DNA of 64,000 nt. Source: Rhodoferax sp. U2-2l. GTDB lineage: Bacteria; Pseudomonadota; Gammaproteobacteria; Burkholderiales; Burkholderiaceae_C. Of the stretch, positions 30,102-39,994 are shown piece after piece. The notes under the pieces are model-generated. The model was not told the origin of the DNA. It saw only the letters and a program-made list of their open reading frames with translations, and made no database searches. Positions within the stretch are counted from its first letter, which is position 1, and each line of letters starts with the position of its first letter. The stretch covers positions 1-64,000 of the forward strand of contig NZ_JAJCTH010000021.1 in assembly GCF_020594515.1 (NCBI RefSeq), written 5' to 3'. The position numbers were made by a program, and so were the translations under genes.

Positions 30102-31523
30102 GTGACTGACTTGGTGATGTGGGGCGCTTTGGCGCTGGGTGTGATCAATGGGGTGGTGTTGCTGGTGCTGCTGTTGCGCCATGGACAGCCTGCCCAGGCC
30201 AGTGCGACGCAGCTGGCCAGCCAGCAACTGGAGCAGCAGGCGCAGCTGGCCAGGCATCAGGCGGTGCTGACTCACATCTCACAAAGTCATGACAGGCTGG
30301 CGCGCGACCTGCAGCGGGACTTGGCTGACTCGTCCCGCAACGCACGGCAGGAGCTGGCGCAAAACCTGGCCACCTTCCAGCAGACGCTGGTGCAGCAGGG
30401 CGCTGAAGCCACGCGCACGCAGAACACCCAGATCGACGCGTTTGGCCAGCAGCTCGCGCTGCTGCAAAAAACGCTGTCTGACACCTTGTCCAGCCAACTC
30501 GGCAGTTTGAGCGAAGCCAACGTGCGCCGCATGAGTGAAATCCGCGAAACGCTGGAGAAGCAACTGGCGCAGTTACAAGCCAGCAACGCCACCAAGCTCG
30601 ATGAAATGCGTGCCACGGTCGATGAAAAACTGCAGAACACCTTGCAAACCCGCCTGGGCGAGAGTTTCAAGCAGGTGGCCGATCGGCTGGAGCAGGTGCA
30701 CAAAGGCCTGGGCGAAATGCAGACGCTGGCGCAAGGCGTGGGCGACCTCAAACACTTGCTCACCAACGTCAAGACCCGCGGCATTTTTGGCGAGGCGCAA
30801 CTCGCCGGCCTGCTGGAGCAGGTGTTTGTGCCGGACCAGTACGCTGCGCAAATTGCCACCCGGCCCGGCAACAAAAACGTGGTCGATTTCGCCATCAAAC
30901 TGCCGGGGAAATCCGAATCTGGTGAGCCGCTGTGGTTGCCGATCGACGCCAAATTCCCCAACGAAGACTACGAGCGGCTGCTCGATGCCCAGGGCCGCGC
31001 CGATGCTGTGGCCGCTGAGCTGGCGGGCCGCGCCCTGGAGCAGCGCATTCGGCTGGAAGCGAAATCCATCGCCGACAAGTACATCGAGCCGCCTTACACC
31101 ACCGACTTTGCCATTCTGTTTTTGCCCACCGAAGGGCTGTACGCCGAGGTGCTGCGCCGCCCGGGCCTGATGGAAGCGCTGCAGCGCGATTGCCGCATCA
31201 CACTGGCCGGGCCGACCACGCTGCTGGCGATGCTGAGTTCGCTGCAAATGGGCTTTCGAACCCTGGCGCTGGAAAAACGTTCCAGCGAGGTCTGGCAGGT
31301 GTTGGGCGCCGTCAAAACCGAATTCGGCAAGTTTGGCGATGTGCTGGCCAAGGTCAAGGCCCAGACCGAAACCGTGCTCAAAACGCTGGACAGTGCGCAA
31401 ACCCGCAGCCGGGCGATGGGACGCGCGCTCAAAACCGTGGACGCCTTGCCCGACACGCAGGCCAGTTCGCTGATCGCGCTGGACCGCGACTTTGACAGTG
31501 CTGACGGGACACCCGGCGCGTGA
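30102..31523 (+). CDS. rmuC: DNA recombination protein RmuC
   Basis: RmuC limits recombination at inverted repeats and has a restriction-endonuclease-like core. The N-terminus has one membrane helix (residues about 5-26, rich in Leu/Val), then a long Gln/Leu-rich coiled coil (about 30-200), then the conserved nuclease-like domain (RGIFGEAQLAGLLEQVFVPDQYA; LPIDAKFPNEDYERLLDA; GPTTLLAMLSSLQMGFRTLALEK). The 473 residues are normal. The start is GTG 30102 with GGAG 9 bases upstream; ATG 30117 is an alternative. The MFS gene begins inside its stop. Confidence 0.93.
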   Translation: MTDLVMWGALALGVINGVVLLVLLLRHGQPAQASATQLASQQLEQQAQLARHQAVLTHISQSHDRLARDLQRDLADSSRNARQELAQNLATFQQTLVQQGAEATRTQNTQIDAFGQQLALLQKTLSDTLSSQLGSLSEANVRRMSEIRETLEKQLAQLQASNATKLDEMRATVDEKLQNTLQTRLGESFKQVADRLEQVHKGLGEMQTLAQGVGDLKHLLTNVKTRGIFGEAQLAGLLEQVFVPDQYAAQIATRPGNKNVVDFAIKLPGKSESGEPLWLPIDAKFPNEDYERLLDAQGRADAVAAELAGRALEQRIRLEAKSIADKYIEPPYTTDFAILFLPTEGLYAEVLRRPGLMEALQRDCRITLAGPTTLLAMLSSLQMGFRTLALEKRSSEVWQVLGAVKTEFGKFGDVLAKVKAQTETVLKTLDSAQTRSRAMGRALKTVDALPDTQASSLIALDRDFDSADGTPGA

Positions 31524-32734
31524 GTGCTGCCAACGTGCCTGAACCCGCAGTGCCACACCCGGTGTTGACCCAAGTGGCGCTGGCGCGCCTAATTGCCGGC
31601 CACGTGAGCTTGCACGCCTGCATGGCGGGCATGCGCATGGCGGCGCCGCTAATGGCGCTGCGTGAGGGTTACAGCGCGCTGGCGGTGGGCTTGTTGCTGT
31701 CGCTGTTTGCGCTGACGCAGGTGTTTCTGGCCCTGCCTGCTGGGCGGTATGCCGACCGCAAAGGTTTCAAGCGACCGGTGGGCTTGGCGGTGTTGGTGGC
31801 CAGCAGCGGGGCGGCCTTGGCGTTTGTGTTCCCGGTGTTTCCGGTGCTGTGCCTGAGCGCGCTGATGACCGGTGGTTCAGTCGGTGCCGCGTCGATCAGC
31901 CTGCAGCGCCATGTGGGGCGCTCGGCGCAAGACACGGCGCAGCTCAAATCGATGTTCAGCTGGCTCTCCATTGGCCCGGCGCTGGCCAATTTTGTCGGGC
32001 CGCTGGCAGCCGGTATCTTGATTGACCAGGGCGGTTTTCGGCTGACCTTTTTGTGCCTCGCGTGTTTCCCGCTGTTGACTTGGGCGTGGGTGCGCCACAC
32101 GCTGGAGCTGCCACCCGTGGTGGTGCAGCCTGGTGACAAAAAGGGCCGTACCTGGGACCTGCTGCGTGAGCCGATGATGCGCCGCCTGCTGGTGGTGAAC
32201 TGGTTGCTGTCGTCCTGCTGGGACGTGCACACCTTTGTGGTGCCGGTGCTGGGGCATGAACGCGGCATCAGTGCGTCGAGCATTGGCGCCATTTTGGGCG
32301 GTTTTGCGCTCGCGGCCACCGCGGTGCGTGTGGTGTTGCCGTTTCTGGCGGCGCACCTGCGCGAATGGGTGGTGGTGAGCGGCGCCATGTTGTGCACGGC
32401 GGTGCTGTTTGCCGTCTACCCGTTGATGCAGACGGCTTGGGCCATGGGCGTCTGCTCGGCGCTGCTGGGGCTCTCTTTGGGCTCGGTGCAACCGATGATC
32501 ATGAGCACGCTGCACCAGATCACGCCCGAGGCGCGCCATGGCGAGGCGCTGGGCATGCGCTTGATGGCCATCAATGCGTCAAGTGTGCTGATGCCGATGT
32601 TGTTTGGTTCTGCCGGGGCGGCGTTGGGTGTGTCATTGGTCTTCTGGACCGTGGGCACGGCAGTCGCTCTGGGGGCCCGCTCTGCCTGGCGGCTGCGTCC
32701 GCCCAACGTGCCGCCCGCGCCTGGGCAGCCTTGA
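31520..32734 (+). CDS. Major facilitator superfamily transporter (12 TM)
   Basis: The 404-residue protein has about 12 hydrophobic helices and an MFS loop 2-3 signature (GRYADRKGFKRP). The GTG start overlaps the rmuC stop (GTGA at 31520-31523), so translation is coupled. The substrate cannot be named. Arg/Met-rich text in the first helices and no long central loop indicate a small-solute or drug efflux type. Confidence 0.85.
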   Translation: MSAANVPEPAVPHPVLTQVALARLIAGHVSLHACMAGMRMAAPLMALREGYSALAVGLLLSLFALTQVFLALPAGRYADRKGFKRPVGLAVLVASSGAALAFVFPVFPVLCLSALMTGGSVGAASISLQRHVGRSAQDTAQLKSMFSWLSIGPALANFVGPLAAGILIDQGGFRLTFLCLACFPLLTWAWVRHTLELPPVVVQPGDKKGRTWDLLREPMMRRLLVVNWLLSSCWDVHTFVVPVLGHERGISASSIGAILGGFALAATAVRVVLPFLAAHLREWVVVSGAMLCTAVLFAVYPLMQTAWAMGVCSALLGLSLGSVQPMIMSTLHQITPEARHGEALGMRLMAINASSVLMPMLFGSAGAALGVSLVFWTVGTAVALGARSAWRLRPPNVPPAPGQP

Positions 32735-32828
32735 CGCTGGCGCGCGCTACGTGTCATACAGCACCAAATAGCCGAGCAAGATCAGTGACCTCAATCGGTT
32801 AAGTAGCGTTAAGCGATTTCATACAAAC

Positions 32829-32853
32829 GCCACCTTCAGGTGGCTTTTTTTTT
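32829..32853 (+). terminator. Rho-independent terminator of the rmuC-MFS operon
   Basis: A 6-bp stem GCCACC/GGTGGC with loop TTCA and a run of nine T lies 94 bases after the MFS stop. The remaining gap up to nhaD (32854-32971) shows nothing recognisable apart from promoter-like AT stretches. Confidence 0.9.
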
Positions 32854-32971
32854 GCTTAGAGCGTGTACCGCGGGGTGCGAGATCGGTCTTTCGGCGCCCT
32901 CGGGTTGGAATTCCGACAAAGCCGACAGTGATAATTGTGCGGTCGTTCAATAGAAAGCAAAGGTAATTTTC

Positions 32972-34261
32972 ATGCTGACAGCTCTGGTCATCGTTTTTGT
33001 GCTGGCTTATGCGGCCATCGCGCTCGAACACCCTATCAAAATCAACAAATCCGCTTCGGCCCTGATTGGCGCAGGCTTGCTGTGGACGATCTATGCCCTG
33101 GCAAGCGGTGATTCGGGTCTGGTCGGTGAGCATTTGTCCGAGTCACTGATGGGCACGGCGCAAATTGTGTTTTTCCTGATGGGTGCCATGACCATTGTTG
33201 AAGTGGTTGACGCGCACAACGGCTTTGAGGTGATCACCTCACGCATCAAGACGACAAAACTTTCCACATTGATGTGGATGGTGGGATTTGTGTCTTTTTT
33301 CCTCAGCGCCATCTTGGACAACCTGACCACGACCATCGTGATGGTCTCGTTGATGAAAAAGCTGCTCGACAAACGTGATGACCGGCTGTTTTTTGCCGGC
33401 ATCATCGTCATTGCCGCCAACGCTGGTGGTGCCTGGACCCCGATTGGTGACGTGACCACCACCATGCTGTGGATTGGTGGCCAGATCACCGCGCTCAACA
33501 TCATGAAAGAACTGTTCATCCCGTCGATGATCAATCTGTTGGTGCCGCTGGCAGTGACCGCCTTTATTTTGAAAGGCAAGCCCGTGGTGTCCCCCGTCGG
33601 TGGTGGAGCGGCCCGCAAGGGCATGGCCTCCACGGATGCCGAGCGCAACATCATGTTCTTTTTGGGGCTGGCCATTCTGGTGGCCGTGCCGGTGTTCAAG
33701 ACGATGACGCACTTGCCTCCTTTCATGGGCATCCTGTTTGGCCTGGGGATTTTGTGGCTGGTGGGTGATCTGCTGCACCGCAACAAGGCCGACGAAGACA
33801 AGGATCACTTCACGCTGGTTCACGCCCTGTCCAAGATCGACATGGGTTCTATCGTGTTCTTCATCGGTATTTTGTTGGCCGTAGCCACGCTGGAGCACAC
33901 GCACATTCTGGGCTCTCTGGCCACGTGGCTGGATAACACTGTGGGCCGCCAGGACATCATTGTGCTGATCATCGGCTTGGTCAGTGCCGTCGTCGACAAC
34001 GTGCCGCTGGTGGCCGCCTCCATGGGCATGTACAGCCTGGAGCAATATCCGGCGGACAGTTTCCTGTGGGAGTTCATGGCGTATTGCGCCGGAACTGGCG
34101 GCTCGATCCTGATCATTGGCTCGGCCGCAGGTGTGGCCGCCATGGGGCTCGAAAAAATTGACTTCTTTTGGTATGTCAAAAAAATCAGCTGGCTGGCGCT
34201 GATCGGCTATTTTGCCGGTGCCCTGTTTTACATCTTTGAGATGAAGTTGATGGGCCATTGA
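32972..34261 (+). CDS. nhaD: Na+/H+ antiporter NhaD
   Basis: NhaD is an inner-membrane antiporter of the ion transporter superfamily that exports Na+ (and often Li+) at alkaline pH. The protein of 429 residues has about 11-12 helices. The conserved SAILDNLTTTIVM motif (Asp near 112) and GAWTPIGDVTTTMLW motif (Asp near 158) form the ion path, and the second repeat shows SAVVDNVPLVAASMGMY. It is transcribed alone between a terminator and a convergent gene. Confidence 0.95.
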   Translation: MLTALVIVFVLAYAAIALEHPIKINKSASALIGAGLLWTIYALASGDSGLVGEHLSESLMGTAQIVFFLMGAMTIVEVVDAHNGFEVITSRIKTTKLSTLMWMVGFVSFFLSAILDNLTTTIVMVSLMKKLLDKRDDRLFFAGIIVIAANAGGAWTPIGDVTTTMLWIGGQITALNIMKELFIPSMINLLVPLAVTAFILKGKPVVSPVGGGAARKGMASTDAERNIMFFLGLAILVAVPVFKTMTHLPPFMGILFGLGILWLVGDLLHRNKADEDKDHFTLVHALSKIDMGSIVFFIGILLAVATLEHTHILGSLATWLDNTVGRQDIIVLIIGLVSAVVDNVPLVAASMGMYSLEQYPADSFLWEFMAYCAGTGGSILIIGSAAGVAAMGLEKIDFFWYVKKISWLALIGYFAGALFYIFEMKLMGH

Positions 34262-34269
34262 GCTGTTGA

Positions 34270-34303
34270 GCCGTTGGACCGCGATGTCGGCGGTCCTGAC
34301 GGC
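34270..34303. repeat. Long hairpin between convergent nhaD and LOG-family genes
   Basis: Arms GCCGT-T-GGACCGC (34270-34282) and GCGGTCC-TG-ACGGC (34290-34303) form a 12-bp stem with a small internal bulge. It reaches to the stop codon of the LOG-family gene. No T run, but it may act as a bidirectional terminator. Confidence 0.45.
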
Positions 34304-35179
34304 TTACAGCGCGTAAAAACGTTTGATCACGTCCCAGGCGGCCTCGGGCGTATCGACGTAGTGGAACAACTTCACGTCTTCAGGTGAGATCACGCCTTCT
34401 TCGATCATCACATCGATGTTGAGCAGGCGTTTCCAGTAGCTGCTGCCAAACAGGACGATCGGCACCGGTTGTGACTTGCGTGTCTGCACCAGAGTGACCA
34501 CTTCAAACAACTCGTCAAGCGTACCAAAACCGCCAGGGTATGCCACCAGCGCCTTGGCACGCATCATGAAATGCATTTTGCGGATCGCAAAATAATGGAA
34601 TTTGAAGCTCAACGCGGGCGTGACATAAGGGTTGGCAGACTGCTCGTGTGGCAGCGCGATGTTTAACCCGACCGTGGGCGCACCCAGCTCATGGGCACCG
34701 CGGTTGGCGGCTTCCATGATGCCCGGGCCACCCCCGGTGCAGATGTACAGCTTGGCACTGTGGGCTTGGTCGTTGCTGTAAGCGGCCACCAGCCGGGCAA
34801 ACAGGCGCGCCTGGTCATAAAAAAATGCGTTACGCAGGTGGCGTTCGGCCAGTTGGATGGCGGCCGCATCGCCGCTGGCTTGGGCGGCTTCCATGGCCGT
34901 GTTGGCGGTCTCGGGCGAGGGAAAGCGCGCGCTGCCAAACACCACGATGGTGTTGTCAATGCCCTGTTCACTCTGGTCCACATCGGGCTTGAGCATCTCC
35001 AGCTGGATGCGGATGCCGCGCGTTTCGCGGCGCAACAAAAACTCGGGGTCCGCAAACGCCAGCCGATAGGCGTTCGGGTGCAGCACGGTGTCATCCGCTG
35101 GGTGTTTCAGTAAATCCGCCAGCGCATCGGCCAGTTTGTGTTCGGTGACGTGTTGGGGCAGGGATTGGGTGTGTTCCAT
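34304..35179 (-). CDS. LOG-family (TIGR00730-type) nucleotide-binding protein
   Basis: The C-terminal two-thirds has the Rossmann-like LOG fold with the two signature motifs GGGPGIMEAANRGA (near 149) and PGGFGTLDELFE (near 215). Family members hydrolyse nucleoside 5'-monophosphates to base and ribose 5-phosphate (cytokinin activation in plants; PpnN in E. coli). The N-terminal 90 residues are an extension seen in larger bacterial members. I would call it a pyrimidine/purine nucleotide monophosphate nucleosidase candidate without naming the substrate. It follows efp on the same strand, but a terminator separates them. Confidence 0.85.
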   Translation of the reverse strand: MEHTQSLPQHVTEHKLADALADLLKHPADDTVLHPNAYRLAFADPEFLLRRETRGIRIQLEMLKPDVDQSEQGIDNTIVVFGSARFPSPETANTAMEAAQASGDAAAIQLAERHLRNAFFYDQARLFARLVAAYSNDQAHSAKLYICTGGGPGIMEAANRGAHELGAPTVGLNIALPHEQSANPYVTPALSFKFHYFAIRKMHFMMRAKALVAYPGGFGTLDELFEVVTLVQTRKSQPVPIVLFGSSYWKRLLNIDVMIEEGVISPEDVKLFHYVDTPEAAWDVIKRFYAL

Positions 35180-35196
35180 GGCGTAAATTTTCAGGC

Positions 35197-35225
35197 AAAA
35201 AAAAGGGCCTCACGATGTGAAGCCC
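35197..35225 (-). terminator. Rho-independent terminator of efp
   Basis: On the minus strand GGGCTTCAC/GTGAGGCCC (one G-T pair, loop ATC) is followed by eight T. It ends 17 bases before the ATG of the LOG-family gene. Confidence 0.9.
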
Positions 35226-35259
35226 TGCTTGTTTTTGGCAATGGTGCCAGCCACGGTGT

Positions 35260-35814
35260 TTAGACCCGTTTGCGGTATTCGCCGGTGCGGGTGTCGATTT
35301 CGACCTTGTCGCCTTGCGCCACAAAAATTGGCACACCAATCTCAAAACCGGTGGCGATCTTGGCAGGCTTCAGAACCTTGCCAGAGGTGTCACCCTTGAC
35401 GGCGGGTTCTGTCCAGGTGATTTCACGCACCACGGTGGTGGGCAGTTCAACCGAGATCGCCTTGCCGTCGTAGAACACCACTTCAACGGCCATGCCGTCT
35501 TCGAGGTAGTTGAGCGAGTCGCCCATGTTTTCGGCTTCGACTTCGTACTGGTTGTACTCGGCGTCCATACACACATACATCGGGTCGGCGAAATAGGAGT
35601 AGGTGCAATCCTTCTTGTCGAGAATCACGTTGTCGATCTTATCGTCGGCCTTGAACACCACTTCGGTGCCGAAGTTGGCGATCAGGCTTTTGAGTTTCAT
35701 GCGCACGGTGGCGGCACCGCGGCCCCCACGGGCGTATTCGGTTTTCAGGACGACCATGGGGTCTTTGCCGTGCATGATCACATTGCCAGCACGAATTTCT
35801 TGAGCGATTTTCAT
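35260..35814 (-). CDS. efp: Elongation factor P, arginine (EarP-modified) type
   Basis: EF-P relieves ribosome stalling at polyproline stretches. The 184 residues form a KOW-like domain and two OB domains. The modified loop has Arg32 in ARGGRGAA instead of the Lys34 of E. coli; this Arg is rhamnosylated by EarP in Pseudomonas, Neisseria and most betaproteobacteria. The earP gene lies directly upstream on the same strand (92-bp gap), so modifier and target are genetically linked. The C-terminal [10 protein letters not shown] is standard. Confidence 0.97.
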   Translation of the reverse strand: MKIAQEIRAGNVIMHGKDPMVVLKTEYARGGRGAATVRMKLKSLIANFGTEVVFKADDKIDNVILDKKDCTYSYFADPMYVCMDAEYNQYEVEAENMGDSLNYLEDGMAVEVVFYDGKAISVELPTTVVREITWTEPAVKGDTSGKVLKPAKIATGFEIGVPIFVAQGDKVEIDTRTGEYRKRV

Positions 35815-35906
35815 AATCAGAGGGTGAAGTTAGGCCGCGCATCCGGCGGCGAGGGCGGCTGACGCTTTCGATGAAACATCGACCACACGCCGCAAAGCCC
35901 GCTATT

Positions 35907-37040
35907 TTAGGGGGTATTTGCCACAAAAGCGAGCAGTTGGCTGACCAGATCGTGCTGTTGCAGCAGCCGCTGGCGTGCCGCGAGGCAGGTGGCTTGCCAT
36001 TCGGGCCACTGCTGTTGGCTGATGAGCTGTGCCGTGGGCTGCCAGGGTGGCGTCGGATGCACACCATTCCAGACATGGTGGGCGTGGCGCAGCGAAGGCG
36101 GTGCTTGCAGCCAGTCCAGAAACGCGCCTAGCTTGGGGTGGTGTGCATCGTCCGCTTGCGGATAAAGCTGCCATATCAAGGGTTTGCCCGCCCACAAGGC
36201 GCGCACCAGCGAGTCTTCACCACGCACCAAATTGAGGTCACATGCCCACAGCAAGTGGTCAAAATCGGTTTGAGAGAGCGTGGGAAGATAAAAGAAAGAG
36301 AGCGTTTTGTCCCGATTGAACATGGCTTGGAAGCCTAGCTCTTCGTCAAGAACCCGGTGCAGCGCGGCGGCAGCCCGACCCGGGGTGACCAACAGGATCG
36401 TGGGCACCTGGTCCGCCGCCAGCGCCTGCAGCAAGGCGGACAGCCCGGCGGGCTCGTAACAGAAAAGCGACACCAGACGCTGGCCTGTCCAGGCAACGCC
36501 CTGGGCGCCCAGCCATGTCGCCCGGTCAAAACTGGTTTGCCTTGACAGCAGGTCGGGTTCGCGCAGCAGGCCGCCGGTGTCAGACGTGAAACCAGGGTAA
36601 AAAAAGTGTTTGGTCAGACCGCGTCCGGGTCCGCTCATCACCGGTGAGGGTAGGCCGTGGCAGCGCTTGGCATAGTCTTCGGCGCTCAGGTACTCGAGGT
36701 TGAACCACAACGCAGCTTGGTCCCTAGCCTGGAGGTTGCTGGTGTAGCGCGTGATGAATTCAGGGTCGATGTCACACCCAAAAGCCTCCACCAAAACATC
36801 CCCGGGTGCGACGCCGTGGCTCTCAAAGGGTGTTGTCCACGCCAGTACCTGCACGCCTGGCGCACCGACCGGGGCCATCCAGCTCAGCGCACTGGCATCG
36901 TCCACCCACAGCCGCACCGTCTGACCGCGCTGCGCCAGATTCAGAGCCAGACGCCAACACACCCCAATGTCACCAAAGTTGTCGATCACGCGGCAAAAAA
37001 TGTCCCAGTGCAATTTGGGTTGAGGCGCGGTTTGATTCAT
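35907..37040 (-). CDS. earP: EF-P arginine rhamnosyltransferase EarP
   Basis: EarP transfers rhamnose from dTDP-L-rhamnose to Arg32 of EF-P. It is a GT-B type glycosyltransferase of 377 residues. The N-terminal WDIFCRVIDNFGDIGVCWRLA motif contains the catalytic Asp of the FGDIGV segment. Further landmarks are LFCYEP (near 196) and the donor-site region NLVRGEDSLVRALWAGKPLIWQLYPQ (near 275). ATG 37040 is chosen; the frame extends six codons further. Only 27 bp separate it from the divergent uvrC, so the two promoters must overlap coding DNA. Confidence 0.95.
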   Translation of the reverse strand: MNQTAPQPKLHWDIFCRVIDNFGDIGVCWRLALNLAQRGQTVRLWVDDASALSWMAPVGAPGVQVLAWTTPFESHGVAPGDVLVEAFGCDIDPEFITRYTSNLQARDQAALWFNLEYLSAEDYAKRCHGLPSPVMSGPGRGLTKHFFYPGFTSDTGGLLREPDLLSRQTSFDRATWLGAQGVAWTGQRLVSLFCYEPAGLSALLQALAADQVPTILLVTPGRAAAALHRVLDEELGFQAMFNRDKTLSFFYLPTLSQTDFDHLLWACDLNLVRGEDSLVRALWAGKPLIWQLYPQADDAHHPKLGAFLDWLQAPPSLRHAHHVWNGVHPTPPWQPTAQLISQQQWPEWQATCLAARQRLLQQHDLVSQLLAFVANTP

Positions 37041-37067
37041 GGCCGGGATTGTCCACAATAGCGCCCT

Positions 37068-39212
37068 ATGTCTGATTTGCCCGAAAAACCCGTGCCACCT
37101 GTTGCGCCTGCTCTGTCCTCTGCTGTGCTACCCGACACACTGTCGATCCAGCCCGCGGCTGCTGCTACTGATTTGCCTGCGTCTGAAGTGCCAGCGGGCA
37201 CCCACCCCGAGCAACTGCTCAATGATGTGGCCAGCTTGCCCGCGCTGCCGGGGGTCTACCGCTACTTTGATGCCCAAGGCCAGGTTCTGTATGTTGGCAA
37301 GGCGATCAACCTCAAAAAACGGGTGTCGAGTTATTTCCAGAAGAACCACGGCGGCACCCGCATTGGCCACATGGTGGGCAAGATCGTGCGGCTGGAGACC
37401 ACCGTGGTGCGCTCCGAGGCCGAGGCGCTGCTGCTTGAAAACAACCTGATCAAGACGCTCAACCCCAAGTACAACATCCTGTTTCGGGACGACAAAAGTT
37501 ACCCGTATCTGAAGATCAGCGCTCCGGCGCCACTGCCCAAAGAAGGTGGCGTTTTTTCAAAAAATGTAGCGACTGGTTCTTTATCTATGAGGGCTACAGA
37601 CTCAAAAGACACACCATCGTCGGTGACCCGAATCAACGGTGACTGGTTCCCCAGGGTGTCTTATTACCGGGGTGCGGTCGAGAAAAAGCACCATTACTTT
37701 GGCCCGTACCCAAGCGCCTGGGCGGTCAAGGAGGCAATTTTGCTGATGCAAAAGGTGTTCAAACTGCGCACTTGTGAGGAGTCGGTGTTTGCCAACCGCA
37801 CCCGGCCCTGTTTGCTGTACCAGATCAAACGCTGCTCCGGCCCCTGTGTGGGCCACATTTCACCCGCCGACTACGCCCAGGATGTGGCGGATGCTGAACG
37901 CTTTTTGAATGGCGACGCACAAGAGGTGATGAGCAGCTTGCAGGCACGCATGATGGCGCACGCCGACAAACTCGAGTTCGAGCAGGCCGCCGAATTGCGC
38001 AACCAGACCGCTGCTCTCTCCAGTGTGTTGCACCAGCAGAGTGTGGACAACGTCAGCGACCGCGATGTCGACATCCTCGCGGTCAAGGTGCAGGGCGGGC
38101 GCGCCTGTGTCAACCTGGCCATGGTGCGCGGCGGGCGGCATCTGGGCGACCGGCCCTACTTTCCGGTGCAGGTGCAGGACGGCGCCGCGCTGGAGCTGGA
38201 AGAAGAGGGCGCTGAGGTCCGTTCAGTCGAATCACACATCCTGGACGCCTTCATCGCCCAGCATTACCTCAACGTGCCGGTACCGCCCTCGCTGGTGGTC
38301 AGCGCGCCGGTGGACAAAGCCTTGTTAAAGGCCCTGACGGCTCAAACCGGCATCAAGGTCAGCGCCGTACACGCCCCGCGTGAACAGCGCCGTGTTTGGC
38401 TCGAGATGGCCCAAACCAATGCCAACCTGCAGCTGGCCCGGCTGCTGTCAGAAGAAGGCTCCCAACAGGCGCGTACCCGCGCCCTCTACGAGGCGCTGGA
38501 TCTGGGGCTGGACGACCTGGACGAACTGCGCATCGAGTGTTTTGACATTTCACACACCGCAGGTGAGTCGACCCAGGCCTCGTGTGTGGTGTTCCACCAC
38601 CACAAGATGCAAAACGCCGAGTACCGGCGCTACAAAATCACCGACATCACGCCGGGTGACGATTACGCCGCAATGCGCCAGGTGCTGTTGCGCCGTTACG
38701 GGAAACTGGCTGAGGTGTTGCAGGAGGCCAAACGCACGGGCGAAACTCCGCCAGGGACTGGCCGTTTGCCGGACCTGGTGCTGGTCGATGGTGGCAAGGG
38801 CCAGGTCAGCATGGCGCGTGAGGTGTTCACGCAACTGGGCCTCGATCTGTCGCTGATCGTCGGTGTCGAGAAAGGTGAGGGCAGGCGTATCGGCCTGGAA
38901 GAGCTGGTGTTTGCCGACGGGCGCGAGAAGGTCTACCTGGGCAAGGATTCGGCCGCGCTGATGCTGGTGGCGCAGATCCGCGACGAGGCGCACCGTTTTG
39001 CCATCACCGGCATGCGTGCGGCGCGCGCCAAGGTGCGCATGGATGGTGGCAAGCTTGAAGACATCCCCGGCATCGGCCCGAAACGGCGTGCCCGGCTGTT
39101 GCAGCGTTTTGGGGGTGTGCGTGGCGTGGCGATGGCCTCGGTGGATGACATGGCCACGGTTGAAGGCATCTCGCATGAACTGGCTGAGGAGATTTACCGG
39201 GCGTTGCATTGA
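37068..39212 (+). CDS. uvrC: UvrABC system protein C (excinuclease), with an extra insert
   Basis: UvrC makes the 3' and 5' incisions in nucleotide excision repair. Domains: a GIY-YIG nuclease (about residues 58-150, [20 protein letters not shown]), the Cys-rich region ([21 protein letters not shown]), UVR helix-turn region ([10 protein letters not shown]), the RNase H-like domain ([22 protein letters not shown]) and C-terminal (HhH)2 ending AEEIYRALH. At 714 residues it is long: it has a Pro/Ala-rich N-terminal extension of about 45 residues and a polar insert at about residues 152-191, inside the GIY-YIG domain, whose DNA resembles the local palindromic repeats. pgsA follows, as in many proteobacteria. 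Confidence 0.96.
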   Translation: MSDLPEKPVPPVAPALSSAVLPDTLSIQPAAAATDLPASEVPAGTHPEQLLNDVASLPALPGVYRYFDAQGQVLYVGKAINLKKRVSSYFQKNHGGTRIGHMVGKIVRLETTVVRSEAEALLLENNLIKTLNPKYNILFRDDKSYPYLKISAPAPLPKEGGVFSKNVATGSLSMRATDSKDTPSSVTRINGDWFPRVSYYRGAVEKKHHYFGPYPSAWAVKEAILLMQKVFKLRTCEESVFANRTRPCLLYQIKRCSGPCVGHISPADYAQDVADAERFLNGDAQEVMSSLQARMMAHADKLEFEQAAELRNQTAALSSVLHQQSVDNVSDRDVDILAVKVQGGRACVNLAMVRGGRHLGDRPYFPVQVQDGAALELEEEGAEVRSVESHILDAFIAQHYLNVPVPPSLVVSAPVDKALLKALTAQTGIKVSAVHAPREQRRVWLEMAQTNANLQLARLLSEEGSQQARTRALYEALDLGLDDLDELRIECFDISHTAGESTQASCVVFHHHKMQNAEYRRYKITDITPGDDYAAMRQVLLRRYGKLAEVLQEAKRTGETPPGTGRLPDLVLVDGGKGQVSMAREVFTQLGLDLSLIVGVEKGEGRRIGLEELVFADGREKVYLGKDSAALMLVAQIRDEAHRFAITGMRAARAKVRMDGGKLEDIPGIGPKRRARLLQRFGGVRGVAMASVDDMATVEGISHELAEEIYRALH
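37545..37608. repeat. Repeat-like insertion kept in frame inside uvrC
   Basis: The stretch has inverted ends TGTAGC (37565-37570) and GCTACA (37593-37598), is preceded by a T and A run, and looks AT-rich and unlike its GC-rich neighbours. It encodes Gly/Ser/Thr/Lys-rich residues that have no counterpart in ordinary UvrC, where KIS is followed closely by the PR-SYYRG segment. Its TAGC...GGCTA style agrees with intergenic repeats of Comamonadaceae. Confidence 0.5.
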
Positions 39213-39275
39213 CAGCCATCGTCCCTCTCTTTCTTGAGTGGAACGGCTGACGTGGCTGCATGCCACAATTGCGTC

Positions 39276-39842
39276 ATGTTCTGGACGATTCCCACCCTGA
39301 TGACCTGGGCCCGCATCGCGGCCATCCCGCTGATTGTGGGCGTGTTTTATTTGCCGATTGCGCCCGCGCACCGCAACGAAATTGCCACGGTGATGTTTGT
39401 GGTGTTTGCCGCCACCGACTGGCTCGACGGTTTTCTGGCGCGCAAGCTCAACCAGGTGTCGGCTTTTGGTGCCTTTCTGGACCCGGTGGCTGACAAGTTT
39501 CTGGTCTGCGCCTGTGTGCTGGTGCTGGTGCACCTGGGCCGGGCCGACGTGTTTGTCGGGCTGATCATCATTGGCCGCGAGATCGCCATCTCGGCGCTGC
39601 GCGAGTGGATGGCGCAGATTGGCGCCTCGCGCAGCGTGGCGGTGCACATGATCGGCAAACTCAAAACCACCGCGCAGATGGTGGCGATCCCGTTCTTGCT
39701 CTATGACGGCGTGTTCATGGGCCTGATCGACACCCATGTCTGGGGTGTCTGGCTGATCTGGATTGCCGCCATCATGACCATCTGGTCGATGGTGTATTAC
39801 CTGCAAAAGGCGCTGCCAGAGATCCGCGCCAAGGTGAAATAG
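39276..39842 (+). CDS. pgsA: CDP-diacylglycerol--glycerol-3-phosphate 3-phosphatidyltransferase
   Basis: PgsA makes phosphatidylglycerol phosphate, the precursor of phosphatidylglycerol and cardiolipin, in the inner membrane. The CDP-alcohol phosphotransferase motif D-G-x2-A-R-x8-G-x3-D-x3-D is complete (DGFLARKLNQVSAFGAFLD...D, about residues 49-70). Four to five membrane helices are visible in 188 residues. ATG 39276 is chosen because MFWTIPTLMTWARI is the family start. It lies 63 bp after uvrC, the conserved order. Confidence 0.94.
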   Translation: MFWTIPTLMTWARIAAIPLIVGVFYLPIAPAHRNEIATVMFVVFAATDWLDGFLARKLNQVSAFGAFLDPVADKFLVCACVLVLVHLGRADVFVGLIIIGREIAISALREWMAQIGASRSVAVHMIGKLKTTAQMVAIPFLLYDGVFMGLIDTHVWGVWLIWIAAIMTIWSMVYYLQKALPEIRAKVK

Positions 39843-39994
39843 GTCTGCCAAGGCCACGCACAAGATCGCTCTGATCACCCCGGTTAAAGAGGATATGACA
39901 GACGGCTTGCGCTGCCGTGCTGACCACGGTGGTCGCCAACGTTGGGCCAGATAGAAAAAGGTCTGGCCGCTGATTTGGCTGGATCAACAGCCAC

